A stretch of 64,000 nucleotides of DNA from contig NZ_VCJS01000029.1 in assembly GCF_005893125.1 (NCBI RefSeq), forward strand, positions 26,250 through 90,249, given 5' to 3'. The notes under the pieces were generated by a model. That model made no database searches and was not told the DNA's origin. It saw only the letters and a program-made list of their open reading frames with translations. Position 1 is the stretch's first letter, and every line of letters begins with the position of its first letter. A program made the position numbers and the translations under genes. Positions 45,623 through 55,025 of the stretch are shown here, one piece after another. This DNA comes from Nonomuraea basaltis. GTDB lineage: Bacteria > Actinomycetota > Actinomycetes > Streptosporangiales > Streptosporangiaceae.

Positions 45623-46708
45623 CTAGCCGGCCGGCGGTGCTTCTTGCAGGTTGGGGCGGACGGAGTCGCGGACGATGATGTGCGTGCCGATCAGGACGTG
45701 CTGGGAGGTGCCGGGCGTCTCGCTTTCCAGGGCCAGCCGCACGGCCGTGCGGCCCAGCTCCTCGTGCGGCACGTGAACCGTGGTGAGGTCGATGTCGGCC
45801 GCCGGGGGAAGATCGTCGAAACCGACCAGCGAGACGTCATCGGGAACGCGCAGCCCGCGTTCGCGCAGCGCCGCGCGTGCGCCTGCGGCGATCAGATCGT
45901 TCCCGGCGAAGACGGCGGTGAAGTCTCGTGGCCCGGCGTGGAGCCGCTCGCGCATCATGCGGTGGCCCTCCCGCCGATCCATGACGGCGCTGTGGACCTC
46001 CAGCCCGGGGTCGTGCGGGACACGGTGCGCGGCCAGTGCCGCGCGGTAGCCGGCGATCCGGCTCTCGGGCGTGGTGTAACCGTCCCGCCGCCCCAGGAAC
46101 AGGATGCGCTTGTGGCCCGCCGAGAGCAGATGGCTGGTGATGGCGTAGGCGCCGCCGGTGTTGTCGTACTCGACCACGATGGCCGGCACGTCAGGCCCCA
46201 GCGGCGGCCGGCCGCACAGGACGAGCTGCGAACCGGCCAGGGCCAGCGCGCGGGCGTAGTCCGCCATGCGCTCGCGATAGGCGTCATCGGCCGGCATGTT
46301 CCCGACGAGGATCACGGCTTCGGCGTGCTCCTCGCGCAGCAGCTGGATCGTGGCGAGCTCCCGCTCGGGGTCGCCGCCGGTGGTGCCCACGATGCACAGC
46401 CTGCCTTCACGCACGGCCTGGTCCTGCACTCCCTGCGCGACGTGGGCGTAGTGCGGGGAGACGACAGAGGTGACCACGATGGCCACGCTCTTGGGGCGCA
46501 CGCCTGCCAGCCCGCGAGCGTGGGCGTTCACCACGTAGTCGAGCTCGCGCACCGCGCGCATGACCTTGCTGCGCGTGGCCGGAGCGCTGGGGTAGGTGCC
46601 GGACAGGATCCGGGAGACGGTGGCGACCGAGACGCCGGCGTGCTTGGCCACGTCCCGGATCGTCGAGGGGCGAGGCCGTCCGTCTTCGGGCATGGCCCGG
46701 CGAGGCAT
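45623..46708 (-). CDS. LacI-family transcriptional regulator
   Basis: This 361-residue protein has the N-terminal LacI helix-turn-helix (STIRDVAKHAGVSVATVSRI, residues about 15-35), hinge helix region NAHARGLAG and a periplasmic-binding-protein-like effector domain ending with GFDDLPPAADIDLTTVHVP. The ATG at 46708 follows GGGAGGT; upstream in-frame starts lie inside the operator-like repeats and are less likely. It probably controls the DUF2264 gene downstream, itself, and perhaps the PL9-like gene, whose promoter has AAGCGCTT boxes. Confidence 0.92.
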   Translation of the reverse strand: MPRRAMPEDGRPRPSTIRDVAKHAGVSVATVSRILSGTYPSAPATRSKVMRAVRELDYVVNAHARGLAGVRPKSVAIVVTSVVSPHYAHVAQGVQDQAVREGRLCIVGTTGGDPERELATIQLLREEHAEAVILVGNMPADDAYRERMADYARALALAGSQLVLCGRPPLGPDVPAIVVEYDNTGGAYAITSHLLSAGHKRILFLGRRDGYTTPESRIAGYRAALAAHRVPHDPGLEVHSAVMDRREGHRMMRERLHAGPRDFTAVFAGNDLIAAGARAALRERGLRVPDDVSLVGFDDLPPAADIDLTTVHVPHEELGRTAVRLALESETPGTSQHVLIGTHIIVRDSVRPNLQEAPPAG

Positions 46709-47149
46709 CCGACCTCCCTGCATCCCCGTAACCGCATGTAACCGCTTGAACGGGATGGTGGCGCACGTCATCCCAGCACGTCAAATCCGGTGCGCGGGAC
46801 CGGTGGGCGGCTGATCGGGGACAGCCGACGCGGCCCGGGCGGATCGTGCTCGGCGGCCACCTTGCGGCGGAACCCGGGGAAATGGATGCTGGGCATGTCG
46901 ACCTCTCCGGAGGTTCCAGGCATGCGAGCCGACCAGAGATCGCACGAAACCCAGGGCACATCAGGAAACCCGGCGCGGTTCACGGTTGTACGCGACGTCC
47001 CTCCCGGCTTGGACGTGCAGACGGTCTCAGGCGCCTCTCCTCCATGTCCCGCTGAGCGGACCGTGTCGCTTGAGCCGACGTCGTGCGCTCATGTCTACTC
47101 CGCGAGACCTGGTCCAGCTCCCCACAGCAACCAGCGAGAGGAGCGCAAG
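46709..47149. other. Divergent regulatory region between lacI-type gene and ABC operon
   Basis: The 441-bp stretch has no convincing gene. At its left end are two direct GTAACCGC repeats spaced 10 bp apart (46728-46735, 46738-46745). At its right end TTGAGC (47070-47075) and TCTACT (47094-47099), 18 bp apart, form a candidate promoter for the ABC operon. Between them I see only non-coding sequence. Confidence 0.45.
46728..46747. promoter_or_regulatory. Direct-repeat operator candidate of the LacI-type gene
   Basis: Two GTAACCGC copies lie one helical turn apart (starts at 46728 and 46738) just upstream of the LacI-type start codon at 46708; the second copy extends to AACCGCTT, shared with the DUF2264 upstream region. 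Autoregulation is the simplest reading. Confidence 0.45.
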
Positions 47150-48145
47150 GTGCGTCGATGGTATGCGGCACTGGCAGGAGTGACGCTTCTGGCCGCCGCG
47201 TGTGGCAGCGAGGCCGGCGGGGGCGGCGGAACGCCGACGATCCGCATGGGATGGGGAATCCCGGCGGAAGAGATCAAGTACGTCATGCAGGCCGACCCGA
47301 AGCTGGCTCCCAATCTGGGCACCTGCTACAAGATCGAATGGCACCGGTTCGCGGGGACGGCGCCGCAGGTCCAGGGGCTCGCCGCGGACACTCTCGACGG
47401 CGCCACGGTCGGCGGGCTGTCCGTGGCCAACGGCATCGAAAAGGGCGCGGACATCGTCATCACCGGCGGGTTCATCGAGGAACGCTCAGGCAATTTCTCG
47501 ACCGCTTACATGGCACCTGATGCGGTCAAGACGCTGGCGGATCTCGCCGGCAAGACCGTGTCCACCGCCGGCATCGGCGGCTCCACCGACTACATCCAGG
47601 ACCACTACATCAAGGAGAAGGCGGGGCTGTCGCCGGACAAGGACTACAAGAAAGTCGAGGTCCCGTTCGGCCAGCAGGTCGAGGGCATCCAAGCGGGGCA
47701 GTTCATGATGGGGACCTATCCCCAGCCGTTCTACACCCAGCTGAGCGCCAAGGACGGATACCACACGCTGTTCCGGATCACCGAGGTGATCGATCCCTTC
47801 GTGCAGCTGCTGCAGGGATTCCGCCGGGATTTCGCAGAGCAGAACCCCGCGGCGGTGAAGTGCTTCATGGACGACTTCGCGACCGTCGCGAAGTACGTCG
47901 CCGATCCGGCCAACCGTGCCGCCGTCATCGCGGCGAGCAGCAAGGCCACGAAGATGCCCGCGGATCTCCTCGAGCGCTTCCTGCTCACCAAGGACGACTA
48001 CCATCGCCCTTCGGGTGGCGCCGTCAGCGTCGACGCCCTGCAGAAGCAGTGGGATTTCTTCCGCGAGCGCGGCGCCTTCTCCCAGCAGCTGAAGGTCCAG
48101 GACCATCTCGTGGACGTGTCGCTCACGGACAAGACCAGTGGCTGA
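47150..48145 (+). CDS. ABC transporter binding lipoprotein, NMT1/SsuA-like
   Basis: The 331-residue protein has a lipoprotein signal (VTLLAAACGS, acylated Cys near residue 18) and a type II periplasmic-binding fold of the sulfonate/nitrate/taurine superfamily: GLAADTLDGATVGGLSVANG, LAGKTVSTAGIGGSTDYI and GFRRDFAEQNPAAVKCFMDD. The GTG at 47150 follows GAGAGGAG. It opens an eight-gene coupled operon that goes on to a P450 and CoA ligases, so its ligand is probably an organic acid or aromatic/alicyclic compound that is then oxidised, rather than a sulfonate. Confidence 0.88.
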   Translation: MRRWYAALAGVTLLAAACGSEAGGGGGTPTIRMGWGIPAEEIKYVMQADPKLAPNLGTCYKIEWHRFAGTAPQVQGLAADTLDGATVGGLSVANGIEKGADIVITGGFIEERSGNFSTAYMAPDAVKTLADLAGKTVSTAGIGGSTDYIQDHYIKEKAGLSPDKDYKKVEVPFGQQVEGIQAGQFMMGTYPQPFYTQLSAKDGYHTLFRITEVIDPFVQLLQGFRRDFAEQNPAAVKCFMDDFATVAKYVADPANRAAVIAASSKATKMPADLLERFLLTKDDYHRPSGGAVSVDALQKQWDFFRERGAFSQQLKVQDHLVDVSLTDKTSG

Positions 48146-48974
48146 GGTCCACGGCCTGCGCGCGACGACGGCCGGCTCCGTGCCGGCCGTGGCTCCGAAG
48201 CTGCAGGCCGAAGGGGTCGGCAAGGTGTTCACCGGGCGGGGCCGCGACCCCGTGACGGCGGTCGGGTCGATCGACCTGGCGGCCGGTCCCGGCGAGTTCG
48301 TCTCCATCCTCGGCCCGTCCGGGTGCGGGAAGTCCACGTTCCTCTACATCGCAGGCGGGTTCGTCGAGGCGTCCCACGGGACCGTCCGCTACGACGGCGC
48401 GCCCGTCGAAGGTCCCGGGCCCGAGCGGGGCATCGTCTTTCAGGAGTTCGCCCTCTTTCCGTGGAAGACCGTGCTGGGCAACGTCACCTACGGTCTGGCG
48501 CGGCAGGGAATGGGGCGGGCGGAACGCAACGAACGCGCCCGCCACCAGCTGGAGATGGTGAACCTCGGCGGCGTCGAGAAGCTCTACCCCAAGGAGCTGT
48601 CCGGCGGGATGAAGCAGCGCGTCGCGATCGCCCGCACGCTGGCCACCGATCCCGACGTTCTCCTGATGGACGAGCCGTTCGGCGCGCTGGACGCGCAGAC
48701 CCGCGCCGTGCTGCAGATCGAGCTGATGAGCATCTGGGAGCGCACCCGCAAGACGGTGCTGTTCGTGACGCACTCCGTCGAGGAGGCCATCTACCTCTCC
48801 GACCGGATCTACGTGTTCTCCCACCGCCCGTCCCGGATCAAGGCGGTCATCGACGTCGAGCTGGGACGGCCGCGCGACCGGGAACGGATGCTGGCCGACC
48901 CGGCCTACCCGGTGCTGCACCGCAGGATCTGGGAGCTGCTGCGCGAGGACGGGAGCGACGATGACGCTCCCTAG
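48138..48974 (+). CDS. ABC transporter ATPase, SsuB/TauB-like
   Basis: This 278-residue ATPase has Walker A LGPSGCGKST, Q-loop VFQEFALFPWKTV, signature LSGGMKQRVAIA, Walker B LLMDEPFGALD and switch His in FVTHSVEEA. The GTG start overlaps the binding-protein gene by 8 bp. It energises import through the two permeases that follow. Confidence 0.92.
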   Translation: MAEVHGLRATTAGSVPAVAPKLQAEGVGKVFTGRGRDPVTAVGSIDLAAGPGEFVSILGPSGCGKSTFLYIAGGFVEASHGTVRYDGAPVEGPGPERGIVFQEFALFPWKTVLGNVTYGLARQGMGRAERNERARHQLEMVNLGGVEKLYPKELSGGMKQRVAIARTLATDPDVLLMDEPFGALDAQTRAVLQIELMSIWERTRKTVLFVTHSVEEAIYLSDRIYVFSHRPSRIKAVIDVELGRPRDRERMLADPAYPVLHRRIWELLREDGSDDDAP

Positions 48975-49728
48975 ACCATCGGCGGTGTTGCTGCCCTTGA
49001 CGGGCGTGGCCACGCTGCTGCTCGTGTGGGAGCTCGCACCCCGGTCCGGAGTGGTCCGGGCCACCAGCATCCCGCCGTTCTCGGCGGTGTTCGCCGAAGC
49101 CGGTGCGGTGCTGGCCGATCCGGCGTTCCAGTCCGAGATCGGCGGCTCGGCGTTCCGATGGGCGATGGGGTTCGCGATCGCGGTGCTCATCGGGGTGCCC
49201 CTGGGCATCGTGATGGCGCGGTATACGCTCTTCCGCCACGCGGTGGAGCCCATCCTGACGATGAGCTATCCGGTACCGAAGGTGGCGCTGATCCTCATCC
49301 TGATGCTGTTGTTCGGCGCCGGCACCCTCTCCCGCGTGATCATCGTGGTGATGGCCTCCTTGATCCCCATCGTCATCGCGAGCTTCCACGGCGCCGACGC
49401 GGTCGAGCCCCGCCTCATCTGGTCGGCCCGCGGGCTCGGCACGGGCCGGATCGGCACGCTGTTCCGGGTGGTGCTGCCGGCGGCGCTGCCCCAGGTGCTC
49501 TCCGGCGTGCGGCTGGCGATCGGGGTGTCGATCTTCGCGCTGATGGCCTCCGAGCTCATGATCCGCCAGTCCGGCATCGGCGCCTATCTGTTCACCTTCT
49601 ACGATCTCGGCGATTCGCTGCGGGTCTGGGCGACAGCGTCGCTGATCGCGACCGTGGGGTTCCTGCTCGACGCGGCGTACGTCCGCGGATTCAGGTACGG
49701 CCTGCGCTGGCTCGAGGGCGAGATCTGA
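48961..49728 (+). CDS. ABC permease, SsuC/TauC-like (first of two)
   Basis: This 255-residue permease has about six helices and the EAA-type loop [20 protein letters not shown]. It overlaps the ATPase gene by 14 bp. Together with the next gene it would form a heterodimeric membrane channel, in contrast to the homodimers of most sulfonate transporters. Confidence 0.9.
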   Translation: MTLPRPSAVLLPLTGVATLLLVWELAPRSGVVRATSIPPFSAVFAEAGAVLADPAFQSEIGGSAFRWAMGFAIAVLIGVPLGIVMARYTLFRHAVEPILTMSYPVPKVALILILMLLFGAGTLSRVIIVVMASLIPIVIASFHGADAVEPRLIWSARGLGTGRIGTLFRVVLPAALPQVLSGVRLAIGVSIFALMASELMIRQSGIGAYLFTFYDLGDSLRVWATASLIATVGFLLDAAYVRGFRYGLRWLEGEI

Positions 49729-50537
49729 TGGCCCGGGCGACGCCGGCGGTTCCCGGGCCGCGGCCGGATGTCCTGAGGGCCGTCCGCTGGCTGGCGGTCC
49801 GCGTCTATCCGGTGGCGCTGGTGCTGGCCGTGTGGCAGCTGGCCGCCGGCTCGAAGGTGTTCACCGCCTTCACCCTGCCCTCACCGGAGCGGGTGTGGGA
49901 CCGGGCGATGACCGGCTGGGAGAGCGGGACGCTGCTCGAGGCGGTCTCGATCACGCTGAGCCGCATCCTTGTCTCCTTCGCCCTGGCGGTGGTCGTCGGC
50001 GTGACACTCGGCCTGTTGATGGGGCGGGTGCGTGTGGTGCGTCTCATGGCCCGCCCCATCGTGTCGTTCTTCTTCCCCACCCCCAAAGTCGCCGTCTATC
50101 CCGCACTGGTGATCCTTTTCGGGCTGGGCACGGCGTCCAAGGTAGCCATGGGCTTCGCCGAGGCCGTCTTCCCGATCCTGCTGGCAACCACGGCCGCGGC
50201 CTCGCAGGTCGAGCCGCGCATGCTGTGGTCGGCCGCCGGGCTCGGCACGTCCGGGACCGGAATCCTGGCGCGGGTCGTGCTGCCGGCCTCGCTTCCGGGG
50301 ATCCTGACCGGCGCCCGTGTCGGCCTGGTCGGAGCGATCACCGGCGTGTTCGTCGCCGAGCTGATCGTCGCGGCCGACGGCCTCGGTCACACCATGGCGA
50401 TCGGGTATCGCACACTGAGCACGGCCGACATGTACGTGGCGGTGGTGGCGATCTCTGCCATCGGGTTCGTCTTCGACCGCCTGTTCCTGGTCGTCCGCGC
50501 CAGGTTGCTGTTCTGGAGCACGGAGGGTCACCGGTGA
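49728..50537 (+). CDS. ABC permease, SsuC/TauC-like (second of two)
   Basis: This 269-residue paralogue of the previous permease has the EAA loop [20 protein letters not shown]. Its ATG shares a base with the preceding stop (TGATG). The GTG of the P450 gene overlaps its own stop. Confidence 0.9.
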   Translation: MARATPAVPGPRPDVLRAVRWLAVRVYPVALVLAVWQLAAGSKVFTAFTLPSPERVWDRAMTGWESGTLLEAVSITLSRILVSFALAVVVGVTLGLLMGRVRVVRLMARPIVSFFFPTPKVAVYPALVILFGLGTASKVAMGFAEAVFPILLATTAAASQVEPRMLWSAAGLGTSGTGILARVVLPASLPGILTGARVGLVGAITGVFVAELIVAADGLGHTMAIGYRTLSTADMYVAVVAISAIGFVFDRLFLVVRARLLFWSTEGHR

Positions 50538-51766
50538 CGGGAGCACATGTGAGCGAGGAATGGTCTGTGGCGGCGGTCGTCCGCCGGCTGCTGAGCCCTG
50601 AGGGGCTGGCCGACCCGTACGCGATCTACCGGGAGATCCGGGCGGCCTCCGACGCGGGCCGGGCCACGGGCCGGTTCCTGTTCCGGTACGCCGATGTGCG
50701 GGAGGCGCTCTACGACCGTGAGCTGAGCTCCGACCGGGTGGCGGCCATCCTGCGGCCGCTGCCCGGGCCCGCCAGGGCTCGCGCGGACCTCCTGGAGAAG
50801 ACGATGCGGGACATCGTCGTCTTCAAGGACCAGCCCGACCATCGCCGGCTGCGCCGTCTGCTCGGCCAGGCGTTCACACCGCGTACGGTCGAGAGCGCCA
50901 AACCCGCCATCGCGGAGATGACGGACCGTCTGCTGGACTCCCTGCCCGCGGACGACGTCGTGGACCTCCACCGCGGCCTGACCTACCCGCTCCCGGCGAT
51001 CGTCGTCGCCGCGTTGCTCGGCATCCCGGAGGCCGACCGGGACGCGTTCCAGTCCTGGGCGCTCGACCTGGTCCTCGTCGTCGGCTCGGGCACGCTCACC
51101 CCCGAGCTGGCCGAGCGCGCCACCCGCAGCGCGGCCGAGATGCGCGAGCTCGTCGCCCGGCTCGTGGCCGAGCGCACCGGCAAGCCGGGCTCCGACCTGC
51201 TCAGCGCGATGATCGCGGCGACCGACGACGGGGCACGGATCAGCGCCGGCGAGCTGTACGCGAACGCGCTGTTCCTGATGACGGCCGGACACGAGACGGC
51301 CACGAACATGCTCAGCAACGGCATACTCGCCCTCCTGCGCCATCCGGAGCAGCTCGACCTGCTGAGCAAGGACCTGTCCCTGCTGGGCTCGGCGACCGAA
51401 GAGATGCTCCGCTACGAAGGCCCCGTGCAGATCGCCGCCCGCATCGCCGACCGCGACCGCGAACTGCGCGGACTGGAGCTGCGGGCCGGACAGGCGGTCA
51501 TCCTCATGCTCGGGGCCGCCAATCGCGACCCGGAGGTCTTCCCCGACCCCGACCGCTTCGACATCACCCGCTCGCCCAACCCGCACGTCGCGTTCTCCCA
51601 CGGCATGCACTTCTGCCTCGGCGCGGCGCTCGCCCGCGCCGAGATGGAGATCGTCCTTCCCCGGTTGTTCGACCGCTTCCCGAAACTACGGCTCGCTGAG
51701 GAGCACATCGAATGGCAGCCGACTCTCGACTTCCGCGGCCCGAACCGGCTGCTGGTGAGGCGATGA
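50534..51766 (+). CDS. Cytochrome P450 within the importer operon
   Basis: The 410-residue bacterial P450 has the I-helix [12 protein letters not shown], ExxR in EEMLRYEG, and the heme loop [15 protein letters not shown] with Cys361. It is translationally coupled to the second permease (GTGA) and to the acyl-CoA synthetase gene (ATGA), so it most likely hydroxylates or demethylates the imported compound. No redox partner is encoded nearby. It is only distantly similar to the P450 at 41409. Confidence 0.94.
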   Translation: MTGAHVSEEWSVAAVVRRLLSPEGLADPYAIYREIRAASDAGRATGRFLFRYADVREALYDRELSSDRVAAILRPLPGPARARADLLEKTMRDIVVFKDQPDHRRLRRLLGQAFTPRTVESAKPAIAEMTDRLLDSLPADDVVDLHRGLTYPLPAIVVAALLGIPEADRDAFQSWALDLVLVVGSGTLTPELAERATRSAAEMRELVARLVAERTGKPGSDLLSAMIAATDDGARISAGELYANALFLMTAGHETATNMLSNGILALLRHPEQLDLLSKDLSLLGSATEEMLRYEGPVQIAARIADRDRELRGLELRAGQAVILMLGAANRDPEVFPDPDRFDITRSPNPHVAFSHGMHFCLGAALARAEMEIVLPRLFDRFPKLRLAEEHIEWQPTLDFRGPNRLLVRR

Positions 51767-53136
51767 CGACCATGGCGCACGATCTGGATCCGCTCTTCGC
51801 CCCCCGGAGCGTCGCCGTCTACGGGGCGTCGGCCGCCGACCCCGGCAAACTGGGCAACAAACTCCTGGCCAATGCCGCCGACGGGGCGATCCCGGTCGTC
51901 TGCGTCCACCCGTCCGCGGGCGAGATCGCCGGTGTGCCAGCGCGTCCGAGCCTTGACCGCCCGGTCGATCTCGCGCTGGTCTCCGTACCTGCCGCCGCGG
52001 CGGAGAAGGCCGTGCACGACGCCGTGACCGCCGGAGCGCGCACCGTCGTCGTGCTCTCCTCGGGCTTCGGCGAGGCCGGTCCCGAGGGACGCGCGGCCGA
52101 GCAGCGGATCGTCGAGCTGGTCCGTGCGCATGGCGCCCGGCTCGTCGGGCCCAACTGCATGGGCGTGGTGAGCCGCCTCGACGACGGCACGTGGCTGAAC
52201 GGCTCGTACTTCTGGTCGGTGCCGCGGCGGGCCGGGGCCCTGAGCTTCGTCAGCCAGAGCGGCGCGTTCGGCGGGATGTTCCTGTCGGAGGTGCGCCGCC
52301 GTGAGCTCGGCTTCGCCCGCTTCCTCAGCCTGGGCAACTCACCCGACGTGGACGTGACCCATGCGCTCACCTGGCTGGCGTCCGACCCGGAGACACAGGT
52401 CATCGGGGTGTTCACCGAAGGGCTGCGGGACGGGCGCGCGTTCGTCGAGGTGGCGCGTTCGATCACCCCGCACAAGCCGGTCGTCGTGCTCAAGGGAGGG
52501 CGCGGCGGGGCGGGCGCCCGGGCGGTCGCCGGGCACACCGGATCGCTCGCGGGCAGCGCACGGGCGTACGAGGCGGGCTTCCAGCGGGCCGGGGTCGTAT
52601 CGGTCGAGGAGTCGGCGGAGTTCTTCGACGTGCTCACGGCCTTCTCGGCACCGTCCTTTTCCGGGCCGTCCTTTTCCGGGCCGTCGCCCCGCAGGCACGG
52701 CAGCCGGGTCGCGGTGGTGACGGTCTCGGGCGGACCGGGAGTGCTCGCCGCCGACGCGGCCGAGCGGCACGGTCTCGAGCTGCCGCCGCTGCCGCCGCGG
52801 CGGCAGGCCGCCATCCGGGCGCTCGCGCCGGAGTTCGCCGCCCTCGGCAACCCGGTCGATCTCACTCCCCAATGCCCGCCCGCGAACTTCCGTCCCGCGA
52901 TCCGGGCCGTGTACGAGGAGGACGGCATCGACGGCGTCATCGTGGTCAACTGCGGCCTGGACATCCCCGAGTTCGGAGCGGCCGTCGCCGAGGCGTTCGC
53001 GGCGACCCGCAAGCCGACCACGGCCTTTCTGCTGGACGTGGGACGGGTGCGGAAGGCGGTGGCCGGCGCCGGAATCCCCTGCTTCGACCTGCCTGAGTCC
53101 GCCGTCCGCGGCTATGCGGCGGGGGTGGCACGATGA
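51763..53136 (+). CDS. ADP-forming acyl-CoA synthetase, alpha (CoA-binding) subunit
   Basis: This 457-residue protein has an N-terminal CoA-binding domain ([31 protein letters not shown]) and a Succ-CoA-ligase-like domain with phospho-His candidate in [11 protein letters not shown]. The ATG at 51763 forms ATGA with the P450 stop. With the small ATP-grasp protein encoded next it would make acyl-CoA from a carboxylic acid, ATP and CoA, like split acetate-CoA ligases. A 15-bp perfect tandem duplication (52651-52680) doubles an SFSGP unit in the interdomain linker. Confidence 0.85.
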   Translation: MTTMAHDLDPLFAPRSVAVYGASAADPGKLGNKLLANAADGAIPVVCVHPSAGEIAGVPARPSLDRPVDLALVSVPAAAAEKAVHDAVTAGARTVVVLSSGFGEAGPEGRAAEQRIVELVRAHGARLVGPNCMGVVSRLDDGTWLNGSYFWSVPRRAGALSFVSQSGAFGGMFLSEVRRRELGFARFLSLGNSPDVDVTHALTWLASDPETQVIGVFTEGLRDGRAFVEVARSITPHKPVVVLKGGRGGAGARAVAGHTGSLAGSARAYEAGFQRAGVVSVEESAEFFDVLTAFSAPSFSGPSFSGPSPRRHGSRVAVVTVSGGPGVLAADAAERHGLELPPLPPRRQAAIRALAPEFAALGNPVDLTPQCPPANFRPAIRAVYEEDGIDGVIVVNCGLDIPEFGAAVAEAFAATRKPTTAFLLDVGRVRKAVAGAGIPCFDLPESAVRGYAAGVAR

Positions 53137-53753
53137 CTCTGCGACCGCTCAGCGAATGGGAGAGCAAGCGGCTGCTCGGCCCCGCCCTGCCCACCGCGCG
53201 GGAGGCCCGTACGACCTCGGCGGCGCAGGCCAGGGCCTTCGCGCGCGACATCGGGGCGCCGGTGGTCGCCAAGGCCTCCGGAGTCGCCCACAAGTCGGAC
53301 GCCGGGCTCGTACGGCTCGGCCTCGGCCCGGAGGACGCGGCCGCCTGCTGGGCCGAGCTGGCCGCGGCCGGGGACGGCACGGTGCTCGTCGCCGAGCAGT
53401 TGCGCGGCGAGCTGGAGCTGATCGTCGGGGGCAGCCGTGACCCGAGCTTCGGGGCGCTCGTGACCGTGGGCCTTGGCGGGGTCGCCACCGAGGTGTTCGA
53501 TGACGTCGCGGTGCTGCTCGCCCCTCCCGAGGCGGGAGAGCTCGACCGAGCGCTCGGCAGGCTGAGGGGTGCCCGGCTGCTCAACGGCCATCGAGGTGCC
53601 CCGCCGGTCGATCGGGCCGGGCTGGCGTTGATCGTCGACCTGGTGGCGGCGCTGCTGGAAGCCGATCCGGACGTCGTGGAGATCGACTGCAATCCCGTGC
53701 TCGTACACGACGGCCGTCCGACCGTCCTTGACGCCCTGGTGGTGAAGCGATGA
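53133..53753 (+). CDS. ADP-forming acyl-CoA synthetase, beta (ATP-grasp) subunit
   Basis: This 206-residue ATP-grasp_5-type protein has APVVAKASGVAHKSDAGLV (ATP-binding Lys), GELELIVGGSRDPSFGALV, and the metal-binding end VVEIDCNPVLV. It is the partner of the preceding subunit, coupled by ATGA at both ends of the gene. Length fits the split beta subunit. Confidence 0.87.
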   Translation: MTLRPLSEWESKRLLGPALPTAREARTTSAAQARAFARDIGAPVVAKASGVAHKSDAGLVRLGLGPEDAAACWAELAAAGDGTVLVAEQLRGELELIVGGSRDPSFGALVTVGLGGVATEVFDDVAVLLAPPEAGELDRALGRLRGARLLNGHRGAPPVDRAGLALIVDLVAALLEADPDVVEIDCNPVLVHDGRPTVLDALVVKR

Positions 53754-54991
53754 CGACCCTTGAACCGCTCGCCGGCCCGAGCCGGCCAGACGCGGCCGCA
53801 CTCCAGGCGGCGGTCGAACGCGCCTGCGCCGGTTCGGCCTTCCTGCGGGCCAAGTTCGCCGCGGCAGGCGTGCGGCCGGACGAGGATCTGGCTCGTCTCC
53901 CGTTCACCACGAAGCAGGAGATCCGGGAGATCCCGTTCCTGGAGTACGCGGCCGTGCCCGCCGAGCGGATCGTGCGCATCCACTCCTCGTCGGGCACGAC
54001 CGGGCGGCGCACCATCTGCGCGTACACCGCCCGGGACATCGACGACTGGGCGGAGATGTTCGCCCGCTGCTACACCTACGCGGGAGTGACCGCCCGCGAT
54101 CGCGTCCAGCTGATGGTCGGGTACGGGCTGTGGACGGCAGGCGTCGGCTTCCAGGCCGGGGCCGAGCGGCTCGGAGCGATGACGGTGCCCACCGGGCCCG
54201 GCAACACCGAGATGCAGCTGGAGATGATGCGGGAGGTGGGCACCACGGTCTTCGGCGCCACCTCGTCGTTCGCCCTGCTCATCGCCGAACTCGTGGAACA
54301 ACGGGGCCTGTGTGCGGAGCTGGCGCTGCGCACGGCCCTGGTCGGGTCCGAGCGCTGGGGCGACGCCACCCGTGCCCGTATCGAGGCGCTGCTCGGCGTG
54401 GAGACCTTCGACATCTACGGGATGACCGAGCTGTGGGGACCGGGCACGGGCATCGAGTGCGAGCGCCACGACGGCATCCACATATGGAGCGACCACTACC
54501 ACGTGGAGATCATCGATCCCGAGACCCTCCAGCCGGTGCCGCCCGGCACCGTCGGCGAGGTCGTCGTGACCACGCTGGCCAAGGAGGCCACGCCGCTGAT
54601 CAGGTACCGGACCCGCGACCTGTCGTACCTGTACGCCGACCCCTGCCCGTGCGGCAGCCCGTACCCCCGCATCGGCCGGATCCAGGGCCGCTCCGACGAT
54701 CAGGTCAAGGTGCGGGGTGTGATCTTCCTGCCCGCGCAGGTCGATGTCGTGCTGGCCGAGGTGGACGGCGCGGGCTCGGAGTTCCAGGCGCACGTGGAGC
54801 GTGACGGGAACGGCCGGGACCTGCTGACGGTCCGGGTCGAGGGCGACGGCAGGCCGGGGCTCGCGGAGGCGCTGCGGCGGCGGCTGCGCGAGAAGATCGG
54901 TCTCAGCGTCGACCTGGACCTGGTCGCGGAGGGTACGCTGCCGCGCAGCGAACGCAAGACCCAGCGCGTGTTCGACCACCGGGACCTTTGA
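53750..54991 (+). CDS. Phenylacetate-CoA ligase-like AMP-forming synthetase
   Basis: This 413-residue PaaK-type adenylate-forming enzyme has the phosphate loop SSSGTTGRRT, YGMTELWGPG, RYRTRDLSYL and GRSDDQVKVRGV, and the C-terminal catalytic lysine region LPRSERKTQRV. It is the last gene of the operon starting at 47150. It should activate an aromatic or arylacetic acid; the exact acid is unknown. Presence of a second, ADP-forming CoA ligase in the same operon suggests two different acids or one reversible step. Confidence 0.88.
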   Translation: MTTLEPLAGPSRPDAAALQAAVERACAGSAFLRAKFAAAGVRPDEDLARLPFTTKQEIREIPFLEYAAVPAERIVRIHSSSGTTGRRTICAYTARDIDDWAEMFARCYTYAGVTARDRVQLMVGYGLWTAGVGFQAGAERLGAMTVPTGPGNTEMQLEMMREVGTTVFGATSSFALLIAELVEQRGLCAELALRTALVGSERWGDATRARIEALLGVETFDIYGMTELWGPGTGIECERHDGIHIWSDHYHVEIIDPETLQPVPPGTVGEVVVTTLAKEATPLIRYRTRDLSYLYADPCPCGSPYPRIGRIQGRSDDQVKVRGVIFLPAQVDVVLAEVDGAGSEFQAHVERDGNGRDLLTVRVEGDGRPGLAEALRRRLREKIGLSVDLDLVAEGTLPRSERKTQRVFDHRDL

Positions 54992-55025
54992 GCGAGCCGC
55001 GCACGTCCCTGTTTCGACAGGTCCG

